A stretch of 64,000 nucleotides of DNA, taken from positions 62,001 to 126,000 of the forward strand of contig NZ_JAJOMB010000016.1 of the NCBI RefSeq assembly GCF_021129305.1. Direction: 5' to 3'. The position numbers and the translations under genes were made by a program. The notes beneath the pieces were generated by a model that was not told the DNA's origin, did not search any database, and saw nothing but the letters and a program-made list of their open reading frames with translations. Shown piece after piece: positions 34,446 to 43,046 of the stretch. Position 1 is the stretch's first letter; every line of letters starts with the position of its first letter. The stretch is from Kineosporia babensis. Lineage in GTDB: Bacteria; Actinomycetota; Actinomycetes; Actinomycetales; Kineosporiaceae.

Positions 34446-36335
34446 ATGCCGAAGACCTCGCGTCGGCTCACCGTGCACCCGCCGACCCTGCGCGAGGTCG
34501 AAGTGGTCCGGGTCCTCGACCTCACCCCGGGGATGCGGCGGATCACGCTGGCCGGCGACCAGCTGGGCGGGTTCAGCTCGCCCGACGGCACGGCGCGCCC
34601 GGCGTTCGCATCCTCCGGCTTCGACGACGACATCACGTTCTATTTCCCGTACCCCGGCCAGAGCGCCGCAGTGCTCCCGATCCAGGGAGAGGCCAGGCTG
34701 ACCGTGCCCCGGGATCCCCGGCCGTTGTCCAGGGCCTACACGGTTCGCCGCTGGGACCCCGAGACCGGCGAGCTGGACGTGGACTTCGTCAAGCATGGCG
34801 TGGGCACGGGGACGACCTGGGCCTACCGCGCGCAGCTGGGCGACCGCGTGCATTTCAGCGGGCCGAGCACGTCGAAGGCGCTACCCGCCGACGCCGCCTG
34901 GCTGCTGGTGGCCGGCGACGACACCGCGCTGCCCGCGATCAGCCGTCTGCTCGAGGAACTGCCCGACGACGCTCGCGCCCAGGTCTTCATCGAGGTCTCC
35001 GACGACGTCCACCGCCAGGACCTGCGAAAACGGCCGGGCGTGGACGTGACCTGGCTGGTCCGTAACGGTGCCCCGGCCGGGACCGTTGCGCTGCTGACCG
35101 AGGCCGTCCGCTCAGCGCAGTGGTGGCCGGGCCAGGTGTTCGCGTGGCTGGCCGGGGAGCACAACGCTGTCCGCGACATTCGCCGCCACCTGGTCGAAGA
35201 ACGCGACGTGCCCAAGGCGGACATCGATTTCGCCGGATACTGGCGGCATTCCGCGGTCGTCGCTCTGGAGGCCGACGGGGCGCTGCCTGACCCCGAGAAG
35301 TCGCTGACCCCGTTCCAGAAGCTCCACAACCTGACCGAGCTCACCGCACCGCTCGCGATCCGCAGCGCCGTCGAACTCGGCGTGCCCGACCTGATCTCCC
35401 GCGGCGTGAGCAGCGTGAGCGAACTGGCCACCAGGAGCGGCGCCGACGAGCGTGCCCTGGGCAAGCTGCTGCGTTACCTGCACGCCCTGGAGATCCTGAC
35501 CCAGACCGAAACCGGCCGTTACGCGCTCACTCCCGTCGGCGACGTCCTCACTCTGGAATTCATCGCGGACAGCCTTCACCCCGATGGCGTGGTCGGTCGC
35601 GAGAGGCTCGGGCTCTTCGGCCTCACCGAGTCGATCCGCACCGGCCGGGCCGCCTACCGGTCCATCACCGGTCAGATGTTCACCGACGTGCACGCCGAAC
35701 CGGACTACGAGAACCGGTACCTCGAGCGGCTGGCTAAATTCCAGCCTGCCCTGGCCGAGCCGATCGCCAAGTCCGATCTGCTCGCCGGAGTTCAGCACCT
35801 GGTGATCCACTCCGGCGGCGCCGGCGCCCAGGCCCGCGAATTCGTCGCCGTCCATGACCGCCTGCAGGTGACGATCTGTGCCCTGCCCACCCAGGCCGAC
35901 TGGCTACGCCGCGACCTGCCCGAGACGATTCCTGACGAGCAGCAGCGCGCGCAGGTCAGCGTGCGGGAACAGTCCGTCTTCGAGCCTGGTCCGGCGGCCG
36001 ACGCCGTGCTCGTCAGCCGGGCCTTCAAGAACCTCCCCGACGCCGACGCGGCCCACGCCCTGCGCCGGGCCGCCGAGAACCTCCGGCCCGGAGGCCGGGT
36101 GCTGCTGATCGAGGAAGTCCTCGATGCCGACGACCTGGACGAGCACGAAGGCGAGGCAGACCTGCTCGCGCTCACCGTGCACGGCTCCGGCCTACGCACC
36201 GCCGCCGAACTCGACGCCGTGATCACCCGAGCGGGACTCGTCCGCCGCGCCGCGCACACCGTCGGCTGGGGCATCACCGTCCACGAACTCCTGTCCCCCG
36301 AGAACGAAGCCAGAGAAAGCAGAACCCAACCATGA
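34446..36335 (+). CDS. Siderophore-interacting reductase fused to a methyltransferase-like domain
   Basis: A 629-residue two-domain protein. Residues 1-270 are a siderophore-interacting protein (FAD-dependent ferric-siderophore reductase, ViuB-like): LTPGMRRITLAGDQL, the flavin-binding PLSRAYTVRRWD at 93-104, FSGPSTSK, the NAD(P)H-site LLVAGDDTALPAI at 153-165, FAWLAGEHNAVRDIRRHL and the closing YWR. Residues about 290-625 look like an O-methyltransferase of the dimerising type: PLAIRSAVELGVPDLISRGV, then SELATRSGADERALGKLLRY (winged helix), and RRAAENLRPGGRVLLIEEVL near the end. The AdoMet glycine loop is weak (HSGGAGAQ). ATG at 34446 follows the iron box; the frame is open far upstream but lies antisense to the AraC gene. 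It heads the eight-gene operon. Confidence 0.85.
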   Translation: MPKTSRRLTVHPPTLREVEVVRVLDLTPGMRRITLAGDQLGGFSSPDGTARPAFASSGFDDDITFYFPYPGQSAAVLPIQGEARLTVPRDPRPLSRAYTVRRWDPETGELDVDFVKHGVGTGTTWAYRAQLGDRVHFSGPSTSKALPADAAWLLVAGDDTALPAISRLLEELPDDARAQVFIEVSDDVHRQDLRKRPGVDVTWLVRNGAPAGTVALLTEAVRSAQWWPGQVFAWLAGEHNAVRDIRRHLVEERDVPKADIDFAGYWRHSAVVALEADGALPDPEKSLTPFQKLHNLTELTAPLAIRSAVELGVPDLISRGVSSVSELATRSGADERALGKLLRYLHALEILTQTETGRYALTPVGDVLTLEFIADSLHPDGVVGRERLGLFGLTESIRTGRAAYRSITGQMFTDVHAEPDYENRYLERLAKFQPALAEPIAKSDLLAGVQHLVIHSGGAGAQAREFVAVHDRLQVTICALPTQADWLRRDLPETIPDEQQRAQVSVREQSVFEPGPAADAVLVSRAFKNLPDADAAHALRRAAENLRPGGRVLLIEEVLDADDLDEHEGEADLLALTVHGSGLRTAAELDAVITRAGLVRRAAHTVGWGITVHELLSPENEARESRTQP

Positions 36336-37333
36336 CCAACTTGCGACGGCACGGCGCGGCCCTGGCCGCCGGACTCCTGAGCGCCACGATCGTCCTGACC
36401 GCCTGCGGCAGCGACGACGCAGACGACACCGGCGCCGCGTCGACCCAGACCGCGGAAACCTCCGAGACCCGCACCGTCACCGCCGACAACGGCAGCATCG
36501 AGGTTTCCGCCGCTCCCCGGCGGATCGTCACGATCGGGAACACGGGCCAGCCGATCGTCGACCTCGGCGGCAAGCCGGTGGGCATCACCGAGGTCGCCGC
36601 CTCCACTCTCGAGAAGCTGCCCGAGGATCAGCAGGCCACCTTTGCGGCCGCCACGATCGTCGGGCCCGAAGGTGGCGAGGTCGACCTGGAGAAGGTCGCC
36701 GGCCTCACGCCGGACCTCATCCTGGTGCAGTTGCCCGACGACGAGTTCGAGGCGATCGAGAAGCAACTGGAGACGATCGCACCGACGCTGTTCTACGGCC
36801 TCGACACCGAGTGGAAAGCCTTCGCCGACAAGCTCGCCGAGGCCGGCAACCTGACGCAGAACCTGAGCGCCCAGAAGACGGAGTTCGCCCAGCGGGTCAG
36901 CACCGTTCAGGAGAAGTACGGCAAGCTCATCGACGGCAGCACATTCGTCGACGTCTCCCGCGGGGACTGGAACGATCCCGGAACGTTCTACATCGCTGAC
37001 ATCGGCTGCTCCGAGATCGCCCGCGACGACATCGGTCTGGACCTTCCCGAGGCAGCGGCCGGCCAGGATCCCCTGGCCTACGAGTCCCTTCCGTTCGAGC
37101 AGATCGGGAAGCTGTCCGAGTACGACGTGATCACCTACCCCGTCGAGGCCGACGGCCAGCCGACCGAGGCCTTCGCACCCGTGGTCGAGACCAACACCTG
37201 GAAGGCACTGCCGACGGTGACCGACGGTAAGGCCCTCGGGGTCTTCTGCCCCGGCAACAACTCCTACGGGCCGGTCCTTCAGTACCTGGAGTCGCTCGAG
37301 CGCGCACTGGCGAAGCTCCCCGCCCAGGAATGA
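36332..37333 (+). CDS. Ferric-siderophore-binding lipoprotein
   Basis: A 333-residue binding protein of the FepB/FhuD (cluster A-II) type. The signal sequence ends in a lipobox (IVLTACGSDD), so the mature protein is a membrane-tethered lipoprotein. PRRIVTIGNTGQPIVDLGGK is the typical start of the first lobe, VAGLTPDLILVQLPDDEFEA the edge of the hinge region, and DVITYPVEADGQP lies in the second lobe. It would capture the ferric siderophore and deliver it to the two permeases encoded next. The start overlaps the upstream stop as ATGA and the stop overlaps the permease start. The siderophore class cannot be told. Confidence 0.93.
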   Translation: MTNLRRHGAALAAGLLSATIVLTACGSDDADDTGAASTQTAETSETRTVTADNGSIEVSAAPRRIVTIGNTGQPIVDLGGKPVGITEVAASTLEKLPEDQQATFAAATIVGPEGGEVDLEKVAGLTPDLILVQLPDDEFEAIEKQLETIAPTLFYGLDTEWKAFADKLAEAGNLTQNLSAQKTEFAQRVSTVQEKYGKLIDGSTFVDVSRGDWNDPGTFYIADIGCSEIARDDIGLDLPEAAAGQDPLAYESLPFEQIGKLSEYDVITYPVEADGQPTEAFAPVVETNTWKALPTVTDGKALGVFCPGNNSYGPVLQYLESLERALAKLPAQE

Positions 37334-38373
37334 CGACCCTCACCCGCCGACCCGTCGGTCCGGGCGCCGCGACGGCGCCCGGACCGCGTCGTCGTCTCAT
37401 CGGACTGGTCGCCGCCCTGGTGCTGCTGGCCGCCCTGCTGATGCTCAGCGTCATGATCGGCTCGACCGCGATCGCGCCATCGGTGGTGTGGGACGCCCTG
37501 TTCCACCCGTCCCCCGGCCTCGACCAGTACGCGATCCGCGACTTCCGGCTGCCGCGCACGATCGTGGCCCTGGTCGTCGGCGTCGCCCTCGGCCTCTCGG
37601 GCGCACTGATCCAGGCCATCACCCGTAACCCGCTGGCCGATGCGGGCATTCTCGGCGTCCATGCCGGGGCGTCCTTCGCGGTGACCCTCGCCGTGGGACT
37701 GCTCGGCATTCGCGACATCCAGGCCTACCAGTGGTTCGCCTTCGCTGGAGCCCTGATCGTCACCCTCATGGTGCTGACCCTCGGCTCGACCCGGCAAGGC
37801 CGCTCGCCCGTGGTCGTCGTCCTCGCCGGGGTCTGCGTCACCGCGGTTCTCGGAGGTGCCCGAGAGGCCCTGCAGCTGACCAATGCGGAAGCCTTCGACG
37901 CGATGCGATCCTGGAACGCCGGTTCGGTCACCGGCCGCCCGCTGGAGGTGGTCTGGCCGATCCTGCCGTTCTTCGCAGTGGCCCTGGTCCTGGCCTTCGC
38001 CGTGTCCGGTTCGCTGAACGCCATGGCCCTCGGCGACGAGCTCGCGGTAGCCCAGGGCGTGCGTCTGGGGCGCACCCGCGTGCTCTCGGTGATCGCGCTC
38101 ACCCTGCTGGCCGGCGGCGCCACCGCGATCGCCGGGCCGATCGCCTTCGTCGGGCTCATGGTGCCGCACGTGGCCCGCTGGATCGTCGGACCCCACCAGA
38201 GCTGGATCTTCGCCTACAGCATGCTTCTGGCCCCGAGTCTGCTGCTCACCTCCGACATCCTCGGCCGCCTCGTCCTGCGGCCCGGCGAGGTGCCCGTGGG
38301 CATCGTCACCGCCTTCGTCGGTGCCCCCGTCCTCATCGCGCTGGTGCGGCGGAAGGAAGCGAGCGGGCTGTGA
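37330..38373 (+). CDS. FecCD-family iron-siderophore permease
   Basis: A 347-residue integral membrane permease with about ten hydrophobic helices. FecCD marks: FRLPRTIVALVVGVALGLSG, followed by ALIQAITRNPLADAGILGVH, and GPIAFVGLMVPHVARWIVGP, the last containing the region that contacts the ATPase. Its partner is the next gene, and the two form the channel for the ferric siderophore. The start overlaps the binding-protein stop by 4 bp (ATGA). The first 20 residues are a Pro/Gly/Arg-rich cytoplasmic tail. Confidence 0.94.
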   Translation: MTTLTRRPVGPGAATAPGPRRRLIGLVAALVLLAALLMLSVMIGSTAIAPSVVWDALFHPSPGLDQYAIRDFRLPRTIVALVVGVALGLSGALIQAITRNPLADAGILGVHAGASFAVTLAVGLLGIRDIQAYQWFAFAGALIVTLMVLTLGSTRQGRSPVVVVLAGVCVTAVLGGAREALQLTNAEAFDAMRSWNAGSVTGRPLEVVWPILPFFAVALVLAFAVSGSLNAMALGDELAVAQGVRLGRTRVLSVIALTLLAGGATAIAGPIAFVGLMVPHVARWIVGPHQSWIFAYSMLLAPSLLLTSDILGRLVLRPGEVPVGIVTAFVGAPVLIALVRRKEASGL

Positions 38374-39422
38374 GCACATCGAGGGTCGACTTCGGACGGC
38401 CGGTGCTGGTGGTACGGCGCCGCAGGATCGCGCTTCGGCTGGAGTGGCGATCGGTCGTCGTCTGCACCCTCTTGGCCGTCGTGCTCGCCGCTCTGGCTGT
38501 GCTGGCCCTGATGGCCGGCTCTTACGAGCTCAGTCCTGGACAGGTGGTCTCCACCCTCCTCGGTGGGGAGAGCGGAATCGTCCGCGAGATCGTCCTTCAT
38601 TGGCGGCTTCCCCGGGTGGCCGCCGCGCTGGTCTTCGGAGCGGCGCTGGGCGTCAGCGGCGCGGTGTTCCAGTCGCTGCTGCGCAACCCGCTGGCCGACC
38701 CCGGCGTCATCGGGTTCGCCCAGGGTTCCTACACCGGCGCCCTGATCGTGATCCTGGTCGTCAACGGCAGCTACACGCAGCTGGCCGGCGGAGCTCTGCT
38801 GGGCGGGATGGCCACCGCCGTGGCCGTTTACGCGCTCGCCTACCGGCACGGGGTTCAGGGGTTCCGGCTGATCGTCGTCGGCATCGGAGTCTCGGCGATG
38901 CTCGGTTCGGTGAACACCTGGCTGATGCTCAGGGCCGATCTGGACCAGGCCATGGCGGCCGCCGCATGGGGAGCCGGTTCACTCAACGGCGTCTCGTGGG
39001 ACCAGGTCGTCGGCGGCGGGGCCTGCATCGCGGTCCTCCTGCTGCTGGCCGCGCTGCTGAGCCGGGCGATGCGGCAGATGGAACTGGGCGACGACGCGGC
39101 CTCCTCCCAGGGGGTGCGCGTGTCGCCGACCCGTCTCGCCCTGGTCGTGGTCGGCGTGGCCCTGACCGCGGCCGTCACGGCCGCGTCGGGACCGATCGTG
39201 TTCGTCTCCCTGGTCGCCCCGCAGATCGGGCGCCGCCTCGCCCGCACCGCCGGGATCACCCTCGCCCCGGCTGCTTTCGTCGGCGCCCTGCTGTGCCTGG
39301 GGGCCGACTACCTCGCCCAGCACGTCGCTCCCACTCCGCTGCCGGTCGGCATCATCACCGTCATGCTCGGCGGTGGGTACCTCGGATATCTGCTCTTCAC
39401 CGAAGCCAGGAGACGACTGTGA
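38370..39422 (+). CDS. FecCD-family iron-siderophore permease
   Basis: A 350-residue second permease. WRLPRVAAALVFGAALGVSG, then AVFQSLLRNPLADPGVIGFA and GPIVFVSLVAPQIGRRLART match the FecCD pattern in the same order as its partner. About ten hydrophobic helices are visible. GTG at 38370 overlaps the previous stop as GTGA; the frame is open further back but only inside the partner gene. It forms a heterodimer with the preceding permease. Confidence 0.94.
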   Translation: MSTSRVDFGRPVLVVRRRRIALRLEWRSVVVCTLLAVVLAALAVLALMAGSYELSPGQVVSTLLGGESGIVREIVLHWRLPRVAAALVFGAALGVSGAVFQSLLRNPLADPGVIGFAQGSYTGALIVILVVNGSYTQLAGGALLGGMATAVAVYALAYRHGVQGFRLIVVGIGVSAMLGSVNTWLMLRADLDQAMAAAAWGAGSLNGVSWDQVVGGGACIAVLLLLAALLSRAMRQMELGDDAASSQGVRVSPTRLALVVVGVALTAAVTAASGPIVFVSLVAPQIGRRLARTAGITLAPAAFVGALLCLGADYLAQHVAPTPLPVGIITVMLGGGYLGYLLFTEARRRL

Positions 39423-40240
39423 ACCGCAGTGCGCGCCTTCATCTGGAATCGGCGACGATCGGCTACGACCGGCGGATCATCTCCGAGGACCTCTCGGTGG
39501 CGGTCCCCGACCAGTCGTTCACGGTTGTCGTCGGCCCGAACGCGTGCGGCAAGTCCACCCTGCTGCGCAGCCTCTCCCGGCTGCTGAAACCCTCGGCCGG
39601 GCAGGTGGTCCTGGACGGCGCCGACATCAGGACATACAAGACCAAGGAGGTGGCGCGGCAGATCGGGCTGTTGCCGCAGACCTCCATCGCTCCCGAGGGC
39701 ATCACCGTGGCCGACCTGGTGGCTCGCGGCCGGTATCCGTACCAGGGGTTCATCCGGCAGTGGACCGAGACCGACGAGCAGGCGGTGGCCCAGGCGATGG
39801 CCCGGACCGCGGTCACCGACCTGTCCGGGCGCCTGGTGGACGAGTTGTCGGGCGGGCAGCGCCAGCGCGTGTGGGTGGCGATGGCGCTCGCGCAGGACAC
39901 CGGCATCATGCTGCTCGACGAACCGACCACCTTCCTCGACATCACCCACCAGATCGAGCTGATGGAGCTGTTCGTCGACCTGCACGAGGCCGGGCACACC
40001 CTGGTCGCCGTGCTGCACGACCTGAACCAGGCCGCCCGCTACGGCACCCACCTGATCGCCATGAAGGACGGCCAGGTGGTGGCCGAAGGAGCGCCGGAGC
40101 AGGTGGTCACGGCCGAACTGGTCGAGGAGGTCTTCGGGCTGCGCTGCCTGGTGGTACCCGATCCGGTGGCCGGCAGCCCGCAGGTGGTTCCGCTGGGCCG
40201 CGAACGATCCCGGCTTCGCCCTCGGGAACGGCAGCTGTGA
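39419..40240 (+). CDS. Iron-siderophore ABC transporter ATPase, FecE/FepC type
   Basis: A 273-residue cytoplasmic ATPase that powers the FecCD channel. Walker A is GPNACGKST, the Q-loop lies in IGLLPQTSIAPEGITVADLV, followed by the hallmark ARGRYPYQ of siderophore ATPases. The signature is LSGGQRQRVWVAMALAQDT, Walker B IMLLDEPTTFLDI, the switch His LVAVLHDLNQAARY. All catalytic residues are present. GTG at 39419 overlaps the permease stop by 4 bp. Confidence 0.95.
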   Translation: MNRSARLHLESATIGYDRRIISEDLSVAVPDQSFTVVVGPNACGKSTLLRSLSRLLKPSAGQVVLDGADIRTYKTKEVARQIGLLPQTSIAPEGITVADLVARGRYPYQGFIRQWTETDEQAVAQAMARTAVTDLSGRLVDELSGGQRQRVWVAMALAQDTGIMLLDEPTTFLDITHQIELMELFVDLHEAGHTLVAVLHDLNQAARYGTHLIAMKDGQVVAEGAPEQVVTAELVEEVFGLRCLVVPDPVAGSPQVVPLGRERSRLRPRERQL

Positions 40241-41352
40241 GGCAGCACCCCGAGAAGACCGGATCCCTTCTCATTGAGCGAGTTTCCGCGGACGAGGTCG
40301 ACGTGACGTTCGTCGACGAGCCCGGGGACGACGCGACGGTCACCCTCTCGGTCGTCATCGGTCCCAGGATCGGCTTCAACCCGATCCCGCAGACATTCAC
40401 TCCGTTACCCGGTAGGCCGTTTCACGTTCTCAAGCTGCGCATGCGTTCGGATCTGCGCTTCTCGTACGTGTTCACCCGTAGAGACGAACAGGTTCCGGAC
40501 CCGTTCAATCCCCCGCCCAGGTTCTCCGAGTGCTCGGTGCCGAGGTTCTCCGGGGCTTCGGTGGCCGTCCTCCCCGACGCCGATCCGCTGCCCTGGCTCG
40601 ACCAGGCCGCCCTACAGCTGCCCCCGGCACTGGAGTCGACCGTTCTCACCAGCAAGATCCTCGGAAACGAGCGCCGCATCTGGGTTTCGATGCCCCCGAT
40701 CGCAGACCCGGGCGTCCTTCCCTTTGTCGTGCACCTGGACGGGACATCGGACCACAGCGCACCGAGCATCAGGGACGTCCTGGTACAGGCGGAGTTGATC
40801 CGGCCCTGTGTGGTGGTCCTGGTCGATCAACTCGGCGCGCAACGTAACGACGAACTGCTCTGCAACCCCAAGTTCTCCCAGATGCTGGTGGACGAGCTGC
40901 TGCCTTGGCTCCGCCAGCGCTACCCGCTCTCTTCCGACCCCGCCGACGTTGCCCTGGCCGGCGAGAGTTTCGGGGGGCTGTGCGCCGGATGGACCGCTCT
41001 GCATCACCCGGCAACGTTCGGCAACGCCATCCTTCAGTCCCCCTCGTGCGGGTACCACCCTGACCTCACGTGGGGCACCGGAGCGGCTGAACTGCTGCGC
41101 CGCAACCCCGTACCGACATTGATCGCCGACTTCCTGGCGGCCGGAACGGCACCGATCCGGATCTTCCACGATGTCGGTGAGCTGGAGAGCTCGAACACCC
41201 ATAGCCGCTGGCTGGATCAGGTCCTCACCAGCAAGGGCTACGACACCGTCTACCGCGAGTTCGCCGGTGGACACGACTACGCCTGGTGGCGTGGCCTTTT
41301 TGCGGACGCCCTGCTCTGGTGCTTCCCCCGGAAGGCGGAGCGAGGCGGATGA
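40237..41352 (+). CDS. Enterochelin esterase-like siderophore hydrolase
   Basis: A 371-residue esterase of the Fes/IroD/IroE type (esterase D fold) that would hydrolyse an imported ester-linked siderophore and free its iron. An N-terminal beta domain (about 1-130) precedes the alpha/beta hydrolase core. The nucleophile elbow is LAGESFGGLCAGW (Ser within GESFG), and the catalytic His is in FAGGHDYAWWRG; VVLVDQLGAQRNDELLCN is the conserved strand-loop before it. No signal peptide is seen, so it acts in the cytoplasm. GTG at 40237 overlaps the ATPase stop. Its presence suggests a tri-ester (enterobactin, salmochelin or bacillibactin-like) substrate. Confidence 0.92.
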   Translation: MRQHPEKTGSLLIERVSADEVDVTFVDEPGDDATVTLSVVIGPRIGFNPIPQTFTPLPGRPFHVLKLRMRSDLRFSYVFTRRDEQVPDPFNPPPRFSECSVPRFSGASVAVLPDADPLPWLDQAALQLPPALESTVLTSKILGNERRIWVSMPPIADPGVLPFVVHLDGTSDHSAPSIRDVLVQAELIRPCVVVLVDQLGAQRNDELLCNPKFSQMLVDELLPWLRQRYPLSSDPADVALAGESFGGLCAGWTALHHPATFGNAILQSPSCGYHPDLTWGTGAAELLRRNPVPTLIADFLAAGTAPIRIFHDVGELESSNTHSRWLDQVLTSKGYDTVYREFAGGHDYAWWRGLFADALLWCFPRKAERGG

Positions 41353-43046
41353 GCGACACTGCGGGGCTGGGGCGAGGACCGCTGACCCGCTGGTTGCCGG
41401 TCTTCCTGCTGGCGCCGGCCCAACCGCCCACTGCTCAGACGTTCGGGACCGGGCCAGGCACCACTCCTGGACGGTTCCTGCTGCACGTCATCTTCTCGGT
41501 GCGGCACCTCAGTGTTCCCGCGATGCTGCTCGCGATCGTCTGGCAGGTGGGCGAGTCGGCGGTTCCGGTGGTCATGGGACTCGCGATCGACCGGGCTCTG
41601 GCGACCGGCGATGCCCAGCAGCTCGGTCTGTGGCTCGGAGTGCTGGCCGCTCTCTACATCGCCCTGACCTCGGCCGCGCGGTTCTCGTTGCGGCTGACTG
41701 CCTATGCGGTGCAGGTGCTGCAGCACCGACTGCGTGGCGCCCTTTCCACCCGCGTGCTGCACCCGATCGGCGCCAATGCCCGGGCACCGGACGGCGCCGT
41801 GGTCTCGATGATGACCACCGACGTCATGCGCCTGGCCAACGGGGTGATCCTGACGGTCATCCCGGTCTCGAGGATCACGTCGATCGGCTTCATCGCGGCC
41901 TCGCTGCTGGTGACGCACTGGATTCTCGGGCTCGTGGTGCTTGTGGGGGCGCCGGCTGTGGTCTGGTCCACAGGTGCCCTCAGCGCCCGGCTGTCCCGCG
42001 ACACCCGCGAGTACCAGGCGCTGCTCGCCTCCACGGTCGGGCGGGCCACTGACCTGGTCACCGGCTACCGGGTGATCAAGGGGATGCACGCCGAGGCCGA
42101 GGCAGCCCGCCGGTACCGGCAGGCCAGCCAGGAGACTCTGGCCGGTGCCCGACGCAACGCGAGCCTGCTGGGACGTTTCCTGGCCGGCTCGGGCCTGATC
42201 AACGGCACGTTCGTCGCTGCGGTGCTGGGGCTGGCGGGCTGGTTCGCCGTGGACGGGCAACTGAGTATCGGCGGGCTGATCACCTCGGTCGGTCTCACCC
42301 AGGCCCTGCTGCCCCAGATCCAGGCGATCGCGAACGTCTCCATCCCCAACTACGCCGGCGCCCACGCCGCATCCGCGCGAATCCTCGACCTGCTGCAGGA
42401 GCACACCACGTCGGCAACTGCTCCTGCCGAACCGCACGACGTCAGGGCGATACCGGCACTGGACGTAAATCTGCCTGCCGGTCGGACATTCCGCGTTGAG
42501 CCCGGCGAACTCGTGGGCCTGCGGGCCGACGACCGTACCGCCGCCCGCATCGTCGAGGCGCTGGTGAACCCGCGGGCCGAGACAGGAGTCGGGGTGTGCC
42601 TCGACGGGATCTCCGGGCGCGAGCTGTCGCCGGACGAATACCGCTCCCGGGTCACCGTTGCCCCGCAACGCGCCACGTTGTTCAGCGGCAGCCTGCGCGA
42701 GAACGTAGCCCAGGGCTCGCCGGCCCGAGTGGATGCCGCGGTACGGGCCGCCAGCTGCGACGACTTCGCGACCGACCTCGACATCTCGGTCGGTGAGGGC
42801 GGCAACCGGCTCTCCGGCGGCCAACGTCAGCGGGTCGCGCTCGCCCGCGCCCTGGCCGGCGACGCGCCGGTGCTCGTGCTGCACGACCCGACCACCGCGG
42901 TCGACTCAGTCACCGAGCACGCGATCGCGAGCCGGTTGCCTGCCGTCCGGGCGGGCCGCTCGACCCTGCTGATCGCCTCGGCCCCGGCGCTCCTGGCTGC
43001 CTGCGACCGTGTCGTGGACCTTCCGGCCGCCGGGTCGGTGCCGTGA
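41349..43046 (+). CDS. ABC transporter half with degenerate ATP-binding motifs
   Basis: A 565-residue membrane-ATPase fusion. Six helices fill residues about 40-320. In the ATPase the Walker A Gly-rich loop is replaced by GLRADDRTAAR. Walker B reads VLVLHDPTTAVD, where the Asp-Glu pair has become His-Asp, and the switch His is gone (LLIASAPALL). By contrast the Q-loop (VAPQRATLFSG) and the signature LSGGQRQRVALARAL are perfect. It should therefore pair with the next protein, whose defects are the mirror image, and lend its signature to the one good ATP site. ATG at 41349 overlaps the esterase stop. Export of siderophore or uptake of its iron complex are both possible. Confidence 0.88.
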   Translation: MSDTAGLGRGPLTRWLPVFLLAPAQPPTAQTFGTGPGTTPGRFLLHVIFSVRHLSVPAMLLAIVWQVGESAVPVVMGLAIDRALATGDAQQLGLWLGVLAALYIALTSAARFSLRLTAYAVQVLQHRLRGALSTRVLHPIGANARAPDGAVVSMMTTDVMRLANGVILTVIPVSRITSIGFIAASLLVTHWILGLVVLVGAPAVVWSTGALSARLSRDTREYQALLASTVGRATDLVTGYRVIKGMHAEAEAARRYRQASQETLAGARRNASLLGRFLAGSGLINGTFVAAVLGLAGWFAVDGQLSIGGLITSVGLTQALLPQIQAIANVSIPNYAGAHAASARILDLLQEHTTSATAPAEPHDVRAIPALDVNLPAGRTFRVEPGELVGLRADDRTAARIVEALVNPRAETGVGVCLDGISGRELSPDEYRSRVTVAPQRATLFSGSLRENVAQGSPARVDAAVRAASCDDFATDLDISVGEGGNRLSGGQRQRVALARALAGDAPVLVLHDPTTAVDSVTEHAIASRLPAVRAGRSTLLIASAPALLAACDRVVDLPAAGSVP

